A program made the translations under genes and the position numbers. From Cladocopium goreaui (lineage: Eukaryota > Sar > Dinophyceae > Suessiales > Symbiodiniaceae): 64,000 bases of DNA. Location: NCBI GenBank assembly GCA_947184155.2, contig CAMXCT020000253.1, positions 62,001 to 126,000 of the forward strand, given 5' to 3'. Positions 10,576 to 20,251 of the stretch are shown here, piece by piece. Position 1 is the stretch's first letter, and each line of letters starts with the position of its first letter. The notes below the pieces were generated by a model. The model was not told the DNA's origin. It did no database searches and was given only the letters and a program-made list of their open reading frames with translations.

Positions 10576-11012
10576 AGTGCCATTAGTGGCAGTGACCTGG
10601 ACAACATGGAGACCTTGCCTTTGGAGCCCACGGTTGAAGCCGCAAAGGCACCTTGTGATGGCCTGACAATCTCACCTCCCGAGCTCAGTTCCAGTGACCT
10701 CAAACAGCTTTCGCCTGAGAAGATCAGCCCTGAAGCTACCTCGAAGGAGGAGCAGGAAAACCAGAAGGTTGAGAACCAACATGATGGGAAGGTTGATGAG
10801 GCGCTCTCCCCTGCGCACAGCGGAGGGCCAAAGTCAGTGACGGAACCTATTCCGGAGGAAAGTGCTGTGTCAAAGAAACGGGTTGAAGAGGAGCTGCACA
10901 AGGGTTCTGGCCAGGAGCCCCCGACGGCCAAGAAGCAGAAGGCGGCAAAAGATGAGAAACCTCTGGTTGAGAATCAAGCTCCCGATTTGCTGGACATGGA
11001 GGCTTGGTGCCA
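10576..11012 (+). CDS. Acidic, lysine-rich exon
   Basis: Open frame from about METLPLEPTVEAAKAP to PDLLDMEAWC, rich in E, K, S and P and with AKKQKAAKDEK as a possible nuclear signal. It ends at CCA|GTAAGC. The next exon is in frame only if the junction G is counted in the upstream exon, so the boundary is ambiguous or non-canonical, as is common in dinoflagellates. Confidence 0.5.
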
Positions 11013-11187
11013 GTAAGCACCCAGCAGAACAAACAAAATCTATAAGGGCAATTTTTTTGACATCTAGCTGAGGTAGCAGGTAGCACTAGGCCTAGTCCAT
11101 CTTTTCGAAAAAACCTACTCAAATTTGAATGGGCTCCTTTACTGTTCCTTTCGTTTACTCTTCCTTCTGTCAACTTCTCCGCTGCAG

Positions 11188-11826
11188 GCCCCAATCGTCA
11201 AGCGCAAAGCCCAGCTTGGAAAAGTTGTGGACCTGGATGGCCCATGCCATTCGAAGGAGACTGAGGCCGATGAGGTTGTTGATGATGGTGAGGATGTTCC
11301 CGATCCTGGTCGCGGCCGTGGCAAAGGTCGTGGCCGTGGCCGAGCTCGTGGGCGTGGTCGTGGTGGAGCCAACAAAAAGAATTCCAAAGGTGAAGAAGCG
11401 ATGGTTGATCTGGACAGCGATGATGAGCCGGAGGCAAAGAAGAAGGACAAGAAGGCAGGAGAGGGAGGAGAGGTTGAAGAGCTTCCAACTACTACTAGCC
11501 CTGCTGAGACAGAGCCCATGGAGTCGAAGCCCAAGCGCAAGAAAAGAAAGGCAGCAGAAGGATCTGAGACACATGGGAAGAAGGCCAAAGGCAACAAAGG
11601 GAACACCCCCGTGGCAGAATCTGCTGGTTCGAAAAAGGACAAGGCGACCAAGACCAAGAAGCCAGAGGCTGACAAAGGCGATGCAGACAAAGGCAGCGAT
11701 GAGGTCACTACGTTTGGTGGCAGATACTGCCCCAAGTCAGGTGAGTCGCGCGATCGGTGGCTGGCACTTCGGGATGTTTTCAACACTGAGATCAAGCCGC
11801 GTGTCACGGCCCCTTCCAAGTTACAG
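11188..11826 (+). CDS. RG-rich and lysine-rich nuclear-type exon
   Basis: An acceptor GCTGCAG precedes APIVKRKAQLGKVVDLD. An Arg-Gly tract (GRGRGKGRGRGRARGRGRGG) follows, then acidic patches (DLDSDDEPE), then a long Lys-rich region (KPKRKKRKAAEG), and finally a more folded end, FGGRYCPKSGESRDRWLALR. The exon ends SKLQ|GTGATT and is 639 bases, phase 0. The next exon (12152) also starts in phase 0, giving a GT-AG intron of 325 bp that holds the TATC microsatellite. RG tracts of this kind bind RNA or DNA (inference). Confidence 0.6.
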
Positions 11827-11939
11827 GTGATTGGGCTGTCCGGGCAGGTATGTAAAAGAGACATAAAGCCTATAGATGTTCTTTATCAGTTTATCACTAT
11901 TTGTAATTATAGTAATTATTATGTGTACTTGTTTATTTA

Positions 11940-12105
11940 TCTTCTTATGTGCTTATCTACTTATATCCTTATCCTACTTGTCCATCTATCTATCGACATC
12001 TACCTACCTACCTCCTACCTATCTATCTATCTATCTGTCTATCTATCTATCTATCTATCTAGCTATCTGTCTATCGATTTATCTATCTATCTGTCCCTTT
12101 GTAGA
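11940..12105. repeat. TATC microsatellite inside an intron
   Basis: CTTATC, TACC and TATC runs lie between the donor at 11827 and the acceptor at 12151. Frames through it are artefacts. Confidence 0.85.
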
Positions 12106-12151
12106 CAAATTATCTTTATCTGTCTCACCGGGGAAACTTGTTTTTGCCTAG

Positions 12152-12300
12152 CAAAAAAATCGACCTGCACGCCTCTGGCAAGTCAAATGGTGGAACGTCT
12201 GCATGGCTTCCAAGGAGATCAAGCTGGCTACCGCCTATGAGGAGTTTAAGTCTGCCGCTATGAACTTACAAGCTGGGTTCCCTGGACCCTTCGGCTGCAT
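12152..12300 (+). CDS. Exon with WWNVC segment
   Basis: TTGCCTAG is followed by QKNRPARLWQVKWWNVCMAS then KEIKLATAYEEFKSAAMNLQ, ending AGFPGPFGC with GTGAAC next. Phase matches the exon at 11188. A W-rich helix followed by YEEFKSAA recalls the corresponding exon in other members of this dinoflagellate family (from memory). Confidence 0.5.
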
Positions 12301-12940
12301 GTGAACAAACGCTATTTTGGTATGAAATAGAAGCTTCTACCAAGCCCATGCCTGAATTAGGGACATTTTTCTTTTCTGTTCAGGGAAGCCGCCAACGTAC
12401 CCAGGGTTTCCAACTAGATCGACCCTTTGAAAGCTGAGGAGATTTGATCTCAACTGAGAATGCAGAGCCCGCAGTAGCAGAAGCGCCGGCCTCCTGATTT
12501 GTTACTGTATGATTCTAATCTTTTCTAGGGGTGCGACAGTTTGCATTTCAAACTGTCCAATTTGGAGTTTCGAAATCTAGGATCTAGCAACGATTGCCTG
12601 GTTCATGCTGGCAGTCCAATCCCATTCCAGTGCAGCAGCCTGCAGTCCTTGAGGGAAGGATGACATATCCAAGAACCTTTGGGGACTTAGCGGGAGAGCT
12701 GAAAATCATGTCTTGCGACGTCCAGAGCTGAAAAGAAAGCTAATTCTGTGAACAAGCTTTGACACTGATGGCCCGTATCACATTCAAAACTTGGGTCTCA
12801 CCATGTCACACCGTTTTGGGAGGTTAGCCACTGGACATGCCAAAGCCCGGAGCTTACTTCTCCACTAAATTTGGTGGTTGTTGATGTGTCTGATACCCAA
12901 GTCGGGCACCCATTCAGCTACCCGATGCCTTGTGCAGGAA
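12301..12940. other. Intron-like sequence
   Basis: No open frame that I can defend. The GTG-rich frame at 12871 looks non-coding. Confidence 0.3.
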
Positions 12941-13240
12941 GCGTGGACACATACCACATGCAGCCCTCATCCGTGGATACGGGGCCCCAGACTACAGTAG
13001 TTGCAGCGGGTCCCAAAGTCAGCCTGCCATGCTTGATGATGTCACCAAGTGCTCCACTGATAATTATTCCTTCTCCATTGGTTGCTTCAACTGCATGATT
13101 TTTGAACTCTACTTAGCAGCCCACTTTGCTTCAAAAAAAAGCCGGCCAACTTGGTTTCTAGCCATGTCGCCCCAAGCATTTGAACTGGTTCTTCGTCGGC
13201 TTATGACTTTGGGGTGCCCAGCTGATACTTGGATAATATT
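12941..13240 (+). CDS. Exon-like frames between WWNVC and EFFSG exons
   Basis: After TTGTGCAG the frame reads KRGHIPHAALIRGYGAPDYS and so on to KCSTDNYS (to about 13085). A second open part from about 13130 reads KKSRPTWFLAMSPQAFELVL then RRLMTLGCPADTW. Boundaries are not fixed; these may be two exons. Confidence 0.3.
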
Positions 13241-13329
13241 TAGAAAAGGACAACCAGTGCTACAGAATGCCCACACCCACTAGCACTCAAGTCTCTGAAA
13301 GTCGCCCCCCCAGGACTTTATCTATCTCG

Positions 13330-13565
13330 TGATCTTTGTCTACTTCATGGACCTGGGAGACTTGCATCATCAGACCTTGAAACTAGACCTGATTGAGTTC
13401 TTTTCTGGAGTAGCCCGTGTTGCCCGATTTGCAACTCGGTGTGGCTACAGCACAAGAGCTTATGATATCTCCTATGACAAGAAACACAAAGGGAAATTCC
13501 GATTTTCGACCCATAATGGTCAGAAGAAACGAGCCTTCATGGACATGAACGGGGAAGCTGGCTTT
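13330..13565 (+). CDS. Methyltransferase-like exon 1 (EFFSG motif)
   Basis: Contains LDLIEFFSGVARVARFATRC followed by GYSTRAYDISYDKKHKG and ends DMNGEAGF|GTGCTC. The arrangement FFSGxAxxAxxxxxxGYxxxAYD resembles a Rossmann-type SAM-binding motif I with the following acidic strand, as in DNA cytosine methyltransferases (inference). I recognise it as a member of a family abundant in symbiodiniacean gene sets. A TA microsatellite (about 13605-13655) lies in the following intron. Confidence 0.5.
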
Positions 13566-13769
13566 GTGCTCCTAGGCAGCCACAGGTCTTTTGGAATACT
13601 GATACATATATATATATATGTATTAGTTTTATATATATTATATATATATACGTATCAATATGACCCATGTCAATATACCCATGTCTGTCAACGCCATTTC
13701 CCACAATAATAAATTCATTTTCTGGGGTGGCCTGGACATGTTTCCAACCATTATTCCTAGATTTTGCAG

Positions 13770-13967
13770 CCCTTCAGCCATTCCAGGTTAGCTTTGGCAC
13801 TGGTCCTATGTGGATCTTGGGGTGAACTGCTGGTCATACTAGCTATCGTGTGTTCAAGCTGGAGCCCTGTCAATCTTGGAACATCAGAACGAGATTGCCT
13901 AATCCCAATGGGGGCGACTTACAAGCCTTCAGTTCGTTCAGCCAACAAAATGACTTCAAGGCCATAG
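13770..13967 (+). CDS. Methyltransferase-like exon 2 (CSSW motif)
   Basis: ATTTTGCAG precedes the open frame RLALALVLCGSWGELLVILA then IVCSSWSPVNLGTSERDCLI, continuing MGATYKPSVRSANKMTSR. CSSWS with the following polar loop occupies the place where DNMTs have the PCQ loop, but Pro and Gln are missing. The frame joins best if the intron ends just before an AGG. Confidence 0.5.
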   Translation, partial: PFSHSRLALALVLCGSWGELLVILAIVCSSWSPVNLGTSERDCLIPMGATYKPSVRSANKMTSRP

Positions 13968-14033
13968 TGTTTCAAAACTTGGACCACCTGTACTGACTAT
14001 GAAAGGTGTTTTCTATCGGGAAATGTCATTTTA

Positions 14034-14190
14034 CAACTACCATGGGCAGGTCAACTTTGTTGATGGCACTTATTGTGTGTATGGATTCAGTTTTCCTACT
14101 GGAAAACCCTGGTGGCTCATGCATCCTCCAACATGTCAGACTGCAATGGTTGTTCCGAAAGCTCAAGGAGTTTGACCACCCAGCACTTTA
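14034..14190 (+). CDS. Methyltransferase-like exon 3 (LENP motif)
   Basis: The frame GRSTLLMALIVCMDSVFLLE continues NPGGSCILQHVRLQWLFRKL and KEFDHPAL. LENP after a hydrophobic strand parallels the ENV motif of DNMTs (inference). Confidence 0.5.
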
Positions 14191-14283
14191 GCACATTTCA
14201 GCCCTTTGGGGTGTCTATTGATGTAGGAGGTTTTAGTTCAGTTTAGGGCCCCAATTTCCTTTTAACAAATCACACATGATACT

Positions 14284-14530
14284 CCTCCAGCCCTGCTCTG
14301 CCAAGGTATTTCGAACTTCGTTTTGGATGAGTGGCTTTGGATCACCCACCCCGAAAAGGACCCTCATTGCTGCAAATTCTTCTTGGATCAGTATGCTGGA
14401 AACTGGGGCCATGGTTCGAAAATTCATTGATGCAAAGGAATCTGACAAGACCTGTGAGCAATATGTTGACAGCAATGGTGTTGTTCGATACAAGGGGGCG
14501 CCTGGGTTGAAGCGATCCCAGAAACTAGGC
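14284..14530 (+). CDS. Methyltransferase-like exon 4
   Basis: KVFRTSFWMSGFGSPTPKRT then LIAANSSWISMLETGAMVRK, later EQYVDSNGVVRYKGAPGLKR. This is the segment that follows the LENP exon in related dinoflagellate proteins, as I remember the family. Confidence 0.5.
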
Positions 14531-14631
14531 CAACATTTAATAATGTTGTCACAATATTTCCCAAACTTGTTCATTTTGAAATTCTACCAAGAAGAAAAAA
14601 GTTGTTTTTTTCAATGCATGTGACCAAACCT

Positions 14632-14730
14632 AGGGTGTACACCCCGAAATTTGCAAGAGCCTTGATTGAACTCCTGCCCAAGACCCGAGCGGAGACCCGA
14701 ACCAGCATCCCTGCAGTGACTGGTCCATGA
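14632..14730 (+). CDS. Exon after methyltransferase-like core
   Basis: RVYTPKFARALIELLPKTRA followed by ETRTSIPAVTGP and stop/donor region. The xYPxxFA..L pattern fits the end of the core domain in the same family. Confidence 0.4.
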   Translation, partial: RVYTPKFARALIELLPKTRAETRTSIPAVTGP

Positions 14731-14899
14731 TTTGATTTGATACTTCGGTTTTAGCGTTTGTTCTTCAAATTTAAAGGGCGACAGATCTACTAACTGAACA
14801 TTACCTTTTGTTAGCAGGTCATGCAGACCAATCCTGCATCTGTCCTTTCTTTGCTACCCAGGCCAAACCAACTGTGCCTATTTGCGCGGCGGTGGCTGA

Positions 14900-15020
14900 G
14901 TTGGAGTGGTCATGTTGGGAAGAACAGTGAGCTGACCGACTGCTTGATGTATCTAATGGGCTCTAGCAAATTTAGACTGCCAAATGAATGGGCAGCCTGC
15001 GTTCCAACAATGGAACAGGT
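14900..15020 (+). CDS. Small exon
   Basis: SWSGHVGKNSELTDCLMYLM then GSSKFRLPNEWAACVPTMEQ. Short open frame consistent with the gene above; boundaries uncertain. Confidence 0.35.
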
Positions 15021-15127
15021 TATGGAGCTCCGATGATTCAGAACAGGTGCCTTATGACAACAATCCCATTCCAAATGTCTTGGATTGTCTTGATGACACA
15101 TTTTGAGAACTTATCGAAAACATATGT

Positions 15128-15192
15128 TTTTTTTTCGGCGATTTTTCCCGGCATTTCGGCGATTTTTCCCGGCATTTCGGCGATTTTACCCG
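15128..15192. repeat. 22 bp tandem repeat, three copies
   Basis: TTCGGCGATTTTTCCCGGCA repeated three times with a variant third copy (TTTTACCCG), within an intron-like stretch. Confidence 0.8.
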
Positions 15193-15428
15193 AACCGTGT
15201 TTTTCCAACTTTTCAAAGGACCCTGTTCTGAAATTAATGTCCACCAACTTCAATAGAATGGCTCGTGGCAGGGTTTTGCCCAACAAACTGGCATACCATC
15301 AGCAGGCAAAAATGCTTACAATCCCATCAGCTACATTGAGGATTGCTTGAGCTCCAAAATGAACATCAACGATTTCGAACATTATTGTTGTCCAGTTGAT
15401 TGATTTTGTGGCCCGAAAGGTGAAAAAT

Positions 15429-15548
15429 GTCCGACGTTCAAAAGGGTTGGTCTTGTAGCACCCTGATGGCGGGCGTGGCTGCGATAGGGCAGCAGGATGC
15501 CTTCCTCAGAAGTACTTCTGATGAAGCATTGGAACGTGAGTATGCAGC
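15429..15548 (+). CDS. Exon
   Basis: MSDVQKGWSCSTLMAGVAAI then GQQDAFLRSTSDEALER, ending GAAC|GTGAGT, a good donor. Function unknown. Confidence 0.45.
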
Positions 15549-15659
15549 CCCTACGTTCTGACTTGGAACGGTTTGGTTTTGTCATTGAAGTTGGGTTCCC
15601 ATACATAGGGTTAAAATTGGGATTCCTTACCTTTTAAAAAAAATGAAATCACACAGTTG

Positions 15660-15870
15660 GCAATCAGGAGCTTGTGGGGCGTATTGATGCTGTGCCATCC
15701 AGTGGCCAATTGCAAGTCGCTTCTGTTAAGTCAGTGATGAGTCCCCAAACAACAAAGAAGTACACTGCACAGGAGATGAGAGAGGTATACACGGATGCTC
15801 AGCCACGTAGTTCACCCTATTTTTCGCCACCGAATACTGAAGGCAACTCTCTGGCAGACCCTCAGGTTTA
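15660..15870 (+). CDS. Exon
   Basis: NQELVGRIDAVPSSGQLQVA, then KKYTAQEMREVYTDAQPRSS, then PPNTEGNSLADPQ before AGGTTT. Polar and probably disordered. Confidence 0.4.
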
Positions 15871-16051
15871 TAGAACAGTTTCTATTTTTTGAATTGGGTT
15901 ATGCATGTTTGTATGGGGCGATTTGTGACTAGACCACCTTGGGTATTATCCACTTATGAAATTAAAATTACACCCAACAAGCCGTAGCTTTCAACATTCT
16001 TTCTGGCAAAAGCCTCAATGAACACATGATATATATATATATATTTGGGCT

Positions 16052-16560
16052 CATATCAAGCTGAGGATACATACATCGACTCTGAGACCAAGAATGCCTT
16101 GCCCAGTAATGCCATCATACCAGTTCCCACTCCTGTTCGCCAGTCCCAGCCAACCAGAGCTCCAGGCCTTGCAGGCTTGATTCCTCGCAGGCTCGACTTG
16201 TCGCCTGCAAACCGACCGGGGAGGGAACCGCTCCAGCTTGAAAGTAGTGATGGGGAAAGTCCACATGAAGATGATGATGATGTAGAGTCTGATGCAGCTT
16301 ATTACGGTGGCCCCCCCCAAAAGATTACTGTGGAGATCCCGTCTATCACAGACACCGCGGCCAAGAAACCACGTGCTGGTGAGTTGAAGTTGGGTCCCAA
16401 CGCTATCAAGTCAAGAATGTGCCGTGTCTTCACACCTACTTTGAAAGGAACGTTGAAAGTATCGCAACAGATCATGGATGAGTGGAATTCCGGCCCCAAG
16501 ACCAAAAAACGTCAGCAGCTGGAACAAATCTTTGCTCTTTGTGGGTATGATCCCGAACTT
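16052..16560 (+). CDS. Large exon with acidic linker
   Basis: Open frame of about 170 codons. An N-terminal Pro/Thr-rich part leads to LESSDGESPHEDDDDVESDA, then VEIPSITDTAAKKPRAGELK and a basic helical end (KVSQQIMDEWNSGPKTKKRQ, LEQIFALCGYDPE). A TA tract lies immediately upstream. The C-terminal part resembles the region before the YISREDM exon in related proteins. Confidence 0.5.
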
Positions 16561-16674
16561 TGCCACACATAGCGAAGATTCTTTATTATATATTTTTCCC
16601 CCTTCATTTTTCTGAAGAGTTTATGGTTTCTGCTTTGGAAAACCCACTGTGCATGTCTTGATTCAATGAGCAGC

Positions 16675-16812
16675 TCCTTGCCCAGGAAACGTTCATTCAG
16701 GAAGTGGAGGTGATTCGGTCTGAGATGGAAGAATCTGAAGTGACGATTGAAGGGGAGTACATCTCCAGGGAAGATATGTTGAATGATTGGGGGTGGTCTG
16801 AGACACTTGACT
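16675..16812 (+). CDS. Exon (AQETFIQEVEVIRSEM)
   Basis: AQETFIQEVEVIRSEMEESE then VTIEGEYISREDMLNDWGWS. Acidic, helical; followed by an intron-like stretch. Confidence 0.45.
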
Positions 16813-16914
16813 GTTTAGCTTGTTCTCTGACCACTTTTTGTGGACACATGCATGTATCAAAACAACCCCAAGCTTTTAAATACTATTTTTGGGGAACTAA
16901 GATGGACTAAGGAA

Positions 16915-17113
16915 GCGAGTGTCTGCAGTGATTCGCTTCTGCCGGACCAATCCCGCCAAGTACATGAGGCCGCAGTGGCAACATCTATCAGATTCAATCT
17001 GTTTGTTTTGTAGCTAGTGATCCAAACAATCTACTCCATGCATCCAGGCGTGACCAATACGAGAAGAAGACCCTGTATTGGGCCGAAAAAACCGTGAAAG
17101 GCACAATCAAGTA
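16915..17113 (+). CDS. Two small exons (IRFCRTNP and YEKKTLYW)
   Basis: First VSAVIRFCRTNPAKYMRPQW (about 16915-16985), then SRRDQYEKKTLYWAEKTVKG TIK ending AAG|TAACTT (about 17042-17113). The two look like alternative copies of one short motif, an Arg-rich segment followed by a YxxKxLYW strand. Confidence 0.35.
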
Positions 17114-17194
17114 ACTTGGATTGCAGGTTTGTTCAAAAATAGTCACCAAGCACATCCAAGTTCCAAATACCTCACCCACTAGCACCTTAAGCTA

Positions 17195-17345
17195 AACCGC
17201 TTCCCGGCAAGGAAGAAGAGCTGCGTGGCCATGAACCGCAGAATGTCCTGGTTGGAACGGGGCGCCAGTGGGTCGATGGCGCCGGCTGAGTTGGGAAGTT
17301 TGTTGGCTCAACCTGTCAAAGCTACAAAGGAGGAGACCCCCCAAG
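17195..17345 (+). CDS. Exon (RKKSCVAMNRRMSW)
   Basis: FPARKKSCVAMNRRMSWLER then GASGSMAPAELGSLLAQPVK and ATKEETPQ before GTTGGC. Basic start, polar end; unknown function. Confidence 0.35.
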
Positions 17346-17536
17346 GTTGGCTTTGATATAAAACAACCTCTGGTTTTTGACAAGCCATCAAACGGTTTGT
17401 TGCATTTAGTATTGTAACTTTGTACATGTTCCAATCAATGCTGGACATCAGTTACCTGTGCTGGGAATTAAAAATCCCACTTGATTATTCACATCGGTCT
17501 TCCAAGTTTTTGCGGTTGAATCTTTCTTACCCCTGT

Positions 17537-17690
17537 AGATGAAGAAGAGTCAGCACCAGAAGATCCCGATGCCGATCTAGAAGCTGATCACCTTGGTAAC
17601 CTTCGAAAAGCAGCAGGGTTGCCAGAACTTCCTGATGATGGACTACCAAGCGCATCTGCCCAGAAAATGATGTGCCTAGCCTAGCTAGCA
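17537..17690 (+). CDS. Acidic exon
   Basis: CCCTGTAG is followed by DEEESAPEDPDADLEADHLG then NLRKAAGLPELPDDGLPSAS and AQKMMCLA. A TAGA microsatellite (17718-17762) follows. Confidence 0.4.
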
Positions 17691-17856
17691 TGATAGGGCG
17701 TTGGTATGATAGAAAGAAAAAAAGATAGATAGGTAGATAGATAGATAGATAGATAGATAAGTAGAGCAGTAGACCTATAATATAATTCACTGTATGTATA
17801 TATCTCTGTATCTTTAATATCTCTATGGTCCCCTTTGATTCGTTTGCCATACCCAG

Positions 17857-17965
17857 GACATGCTTGTCCAAGAGGATCACCAAGCTTCAGCAAGGCTTGG
17901 AAAGGTACACCGAATCAGATGCCCTATCCGAGCTCCAAAAAAGGACATGTGACTGGTAGAGTTTC
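17857..17965 (+). CDS. Small exon
   Basis: RTCLSKRITKLQQGLERYTE then SDALSELQKRTCDW. Helical, coiled-coil-like; phase unverified. Confidence 0.3.
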
Positions 17966-18242
17966 GGGGGCCCCAACTCTAGTCATGCGCTATGTGAATC
18001 ATTATATATATATAATATTAAATAATACTTTGAGATGAATAATGACTGGTGGTGTGCTGTCAAACTCGCTTTTTATACCCAACAACTCTAGGTTCCCACA
18101 ATGGGGGTACCCCTAAAGCATCAAAAATAGACCATGTTAGTATTGAAACCAATGATTTTTAGGGGTCCACCATTTGAAGAAAGCCCAATATTATACTATT
18201 TTGTTATCAATAGATTCCAGGTTGATCATGGGCATTTTTCCC

Positions 18243-19106
18243 CACCTGCCAGGTGAGGGTTGTTAGATTTTATCAGAGTTGTTCTTCTCCTCTTCCTCCT
18301 CCTCCTTCCTCCTCCTTCCTCCTCCTTCCTCCTCCTTCCTCCTCCTTCTCCTCCTTCTCCTCCTCCTTCTCCTCCTTCTCCTCCTCCGCGTCCTCCTCCT
18401 CTTCTACCACCTCTGCCTCCACTTCCACGTCCACTGTTGCCTTGCCAACTCTTGGCCAAGCTCTTCGCCAACTTCGGAGCTCAGTGCGCACTGCTGGACC
18501 TCAACCTGGGACCTTCCCAGCTCAGTGCGCACCACTGGACCTCAACCTGGGACCTTCCTAGCTCAGTGCGCACCGCTGGACCTCAACCTGGGACCTGCCG
18601 AGCTCAGCGCGCACCGCTGGACCTCAACCTGGGGCCTTCCGAGCTCAGTGCGCACCGCTGGACCTCAAAAGCCAGATAGAATGCCAGAAGATATGCCAGA
18701 TAGAATGTCAGATACAATGCGAGAAGATATGCCAGATAAAATGCCATAAGATTTGCCAGAAGATATGCCAGATAGAATGTTAGAAGATATGCCAGATAGA
18801 ATGCCAGAAGGTATGCCAGATAGAATGCCAGATAAAATGTCAGATAGAATGCCAGAAGATATGCCAGATAAAGTGCCAGAATGTTTGCCAGATAAAGTGC
18901 CAGAAGATTTGCCCGATGATATGCCAGATAGAATGGCAGATGGAATGCCAGAAGATATGCCAGATCATCTGCCAAAAGATATGCCAGGTAGAATGCCAGA
19001 AGCTATGCCAGATACAATGCCAGAAGATATGCCAGATAGAATGCCAGAAGATTTGCCAGTAACAAAACGTATAGATGTCATGGTGGGGATAACTCGAAGT
19101 AAAGTA
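18243..19106 (+). repeat. Minisatellite module, copy 2
   Basis: Same order as copy 1: CACCTGCCAGGTGAGGGTTG start, longer TCC tract (18281-18400), 41 bp array (unit starts 18494, 18535, 18576, 18617, 18658) and 12/24 bp array (18671-19065). Differences are expansion of the TCC tract, a few unit substitutions and one inserted CCAGAAGATTTG unit. Confidence 0.85.
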
Positions 19107-19268
19107 TTTTTCAATCTCTCACCGGATACTTGGATAAGATACCCCAGGATGAAAACGAAGATTGAAGAAACGATTTCAGCGCTGGAGAAGATACATGGTG
19201 ATATCGAAACTTGCTTTACCAATGGCGTGGTGGATGGTCTGAACAGGAAGCTCTTTCCTCAGAGTTGA
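18753..19268 (+). CDS. MPDRMPED-repeat frame with unique C-terminus
   Basis: The 12/24 bp repeats read as MPDRMPED-type units and lead without a stop into VTKRIDVMVGITRSKVFFNL, SPDTWIRYPRMKTKIEETIS and ALEKIHGDIETCFTNGVVDG, ending LFPQS. The 70-residue unique end has normal protein composition, which argues that at least it is an exon. The repeat portion could instead be intronic and only accidentally open. Confidence 0.4.
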   Translation: MPEDMPDRMLEDMPDRMPEGMPDRMPDKMSDRMPEDMPDKVPECLPDKVPEDLPDDMPDRMADGMPEDMPDHLPKDMPGRMPEAMPDTMPEDMPDRMPEDLPVTKRIDVMVGITRSKVFFNLSPDTWIRYPRMKTKIEETISALEKIHGDIETCFTNGVVDGLNRKLFPQS

Positions 19269-19555
19269 TGGGACAATTTCTCGTTTTTACATATTATATA
19301 ACCCCCGAAACCCTTATCATCCACTCAGGGTGGAGGGTGAGCTGAAGGGCCTCCATGGCACTGCGCAGCGGCTGTTTCGGCCTCAGGGCCACTGGTTCCG
19401 TCTTTGATATCTTTTCAATGTGCGTCCTACTGCCCAGGGCCATGGAAGCCGTAAACTTGGAAGGTCGAATGAGGCACGCCCAAACTTTATCCTTCACAAG
19501 CTACCTATCCAGACAAGTCCAAGAACCTAGCTTCAACTTTGCTGCAGGTCGCTGT

Positions 19556-19713
19556 ACCCCAAGAAGGAAGCTGAGCAGCGCCCCCGTCCCAAGAGGCGCC
19601 CGAGGCCAAAGGCCAAGGGCAAATGCAAGGCAAAAGCTAAGGCTGTCGCCGCCAAAACAGAGGAGCTATCGGATGATGAGGAACCACCTCGCAGACGCCG
19701 GCGTAAGTCATAA
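19556..19713 (+). CDS. Highly basic exon
   Basis: TTGCTGCAG precedes SLYPKKEAEQRPRPKRRPRP, then KAKGKCKAKAKAVAAKTEEL and SDDEEPPRRRR before GTAAGT. It looks like a nuclear localisation or nucleic-acid-binding tail. Confidence 0.45.
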
Positions 19714-19863
19714 TGGATGACTTGTGACTTTTGGGGTTGCTGTGGTGCACTTGCCATGAGGCTGCAAACATGCCCCAGTCCTTCTTCATGTTTAGTAGCT
19801 GCTTGTTTCATAAGCTACACATACCCCTGCATCTAATTATGTTATGCTTTTCTGGCGGCAGTG

Positions 19864-20045
19864 CGCTACCACCAGCTGTTCGAAATTTGATGCGTTGGAA
19901 TTCCAATGCCAATGAGTCTAGACACATCTTTGGGGATCATGGCTTTTCTGAGCAGAACAAAAAAGAAGGCCAAGCAGACTTCATGGTCAAGCCGTACAAA
20001 CTATCACCCATTCCCCTGGAAGTCACTTGCGAACCTGTGAGCTTT
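19864..20045 (+). CDS. Exon upstream of the large transposase-like frame
   Basis: GGCGGCAG precedes LPPAVRNLMRWNSNANESRH, then IFGDHGFSEQNKKEGQADFM and KPYKLSPIPLEVTCEPVS. Non-repetitive; unknown function. Confidence 0.4.
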
Positions 20046-20132
20046 ATTCAGAGATTATTCAACAAAATTTTGTTCCGTTTGCTTGTCCTCGTCTGCCAGG
20101 TTTATACCGCCCTGGCCCACTAGCAGAATCGT

Positions 20133-20232
20133 TTGCCGAAGCAGTTGCAGATGGAGCCAGGGCCCCATCAAATCCTTTTTGCTGAATGTGAACTTCGAAA
20201 TCTCTTTTTGGGGGATAGCGATTTGCCTTTTG
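20133..20232 (+). CDS. Small exon
   Basis: NRLPKQLQMEPGPHQILFAE then CELRNLFLGDSDLPFE ending GAG|GTAACC, a good donor. Confidence 0.35.
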
Positions 20233-20251
20233 AGGTAACCATCGGTGTAAA

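Noticed and set aside
18226-18491. Glu/Gly/Arg-rich minus-strand frames across the TCC tract
   Set aside because: Simple-repeat translation only.
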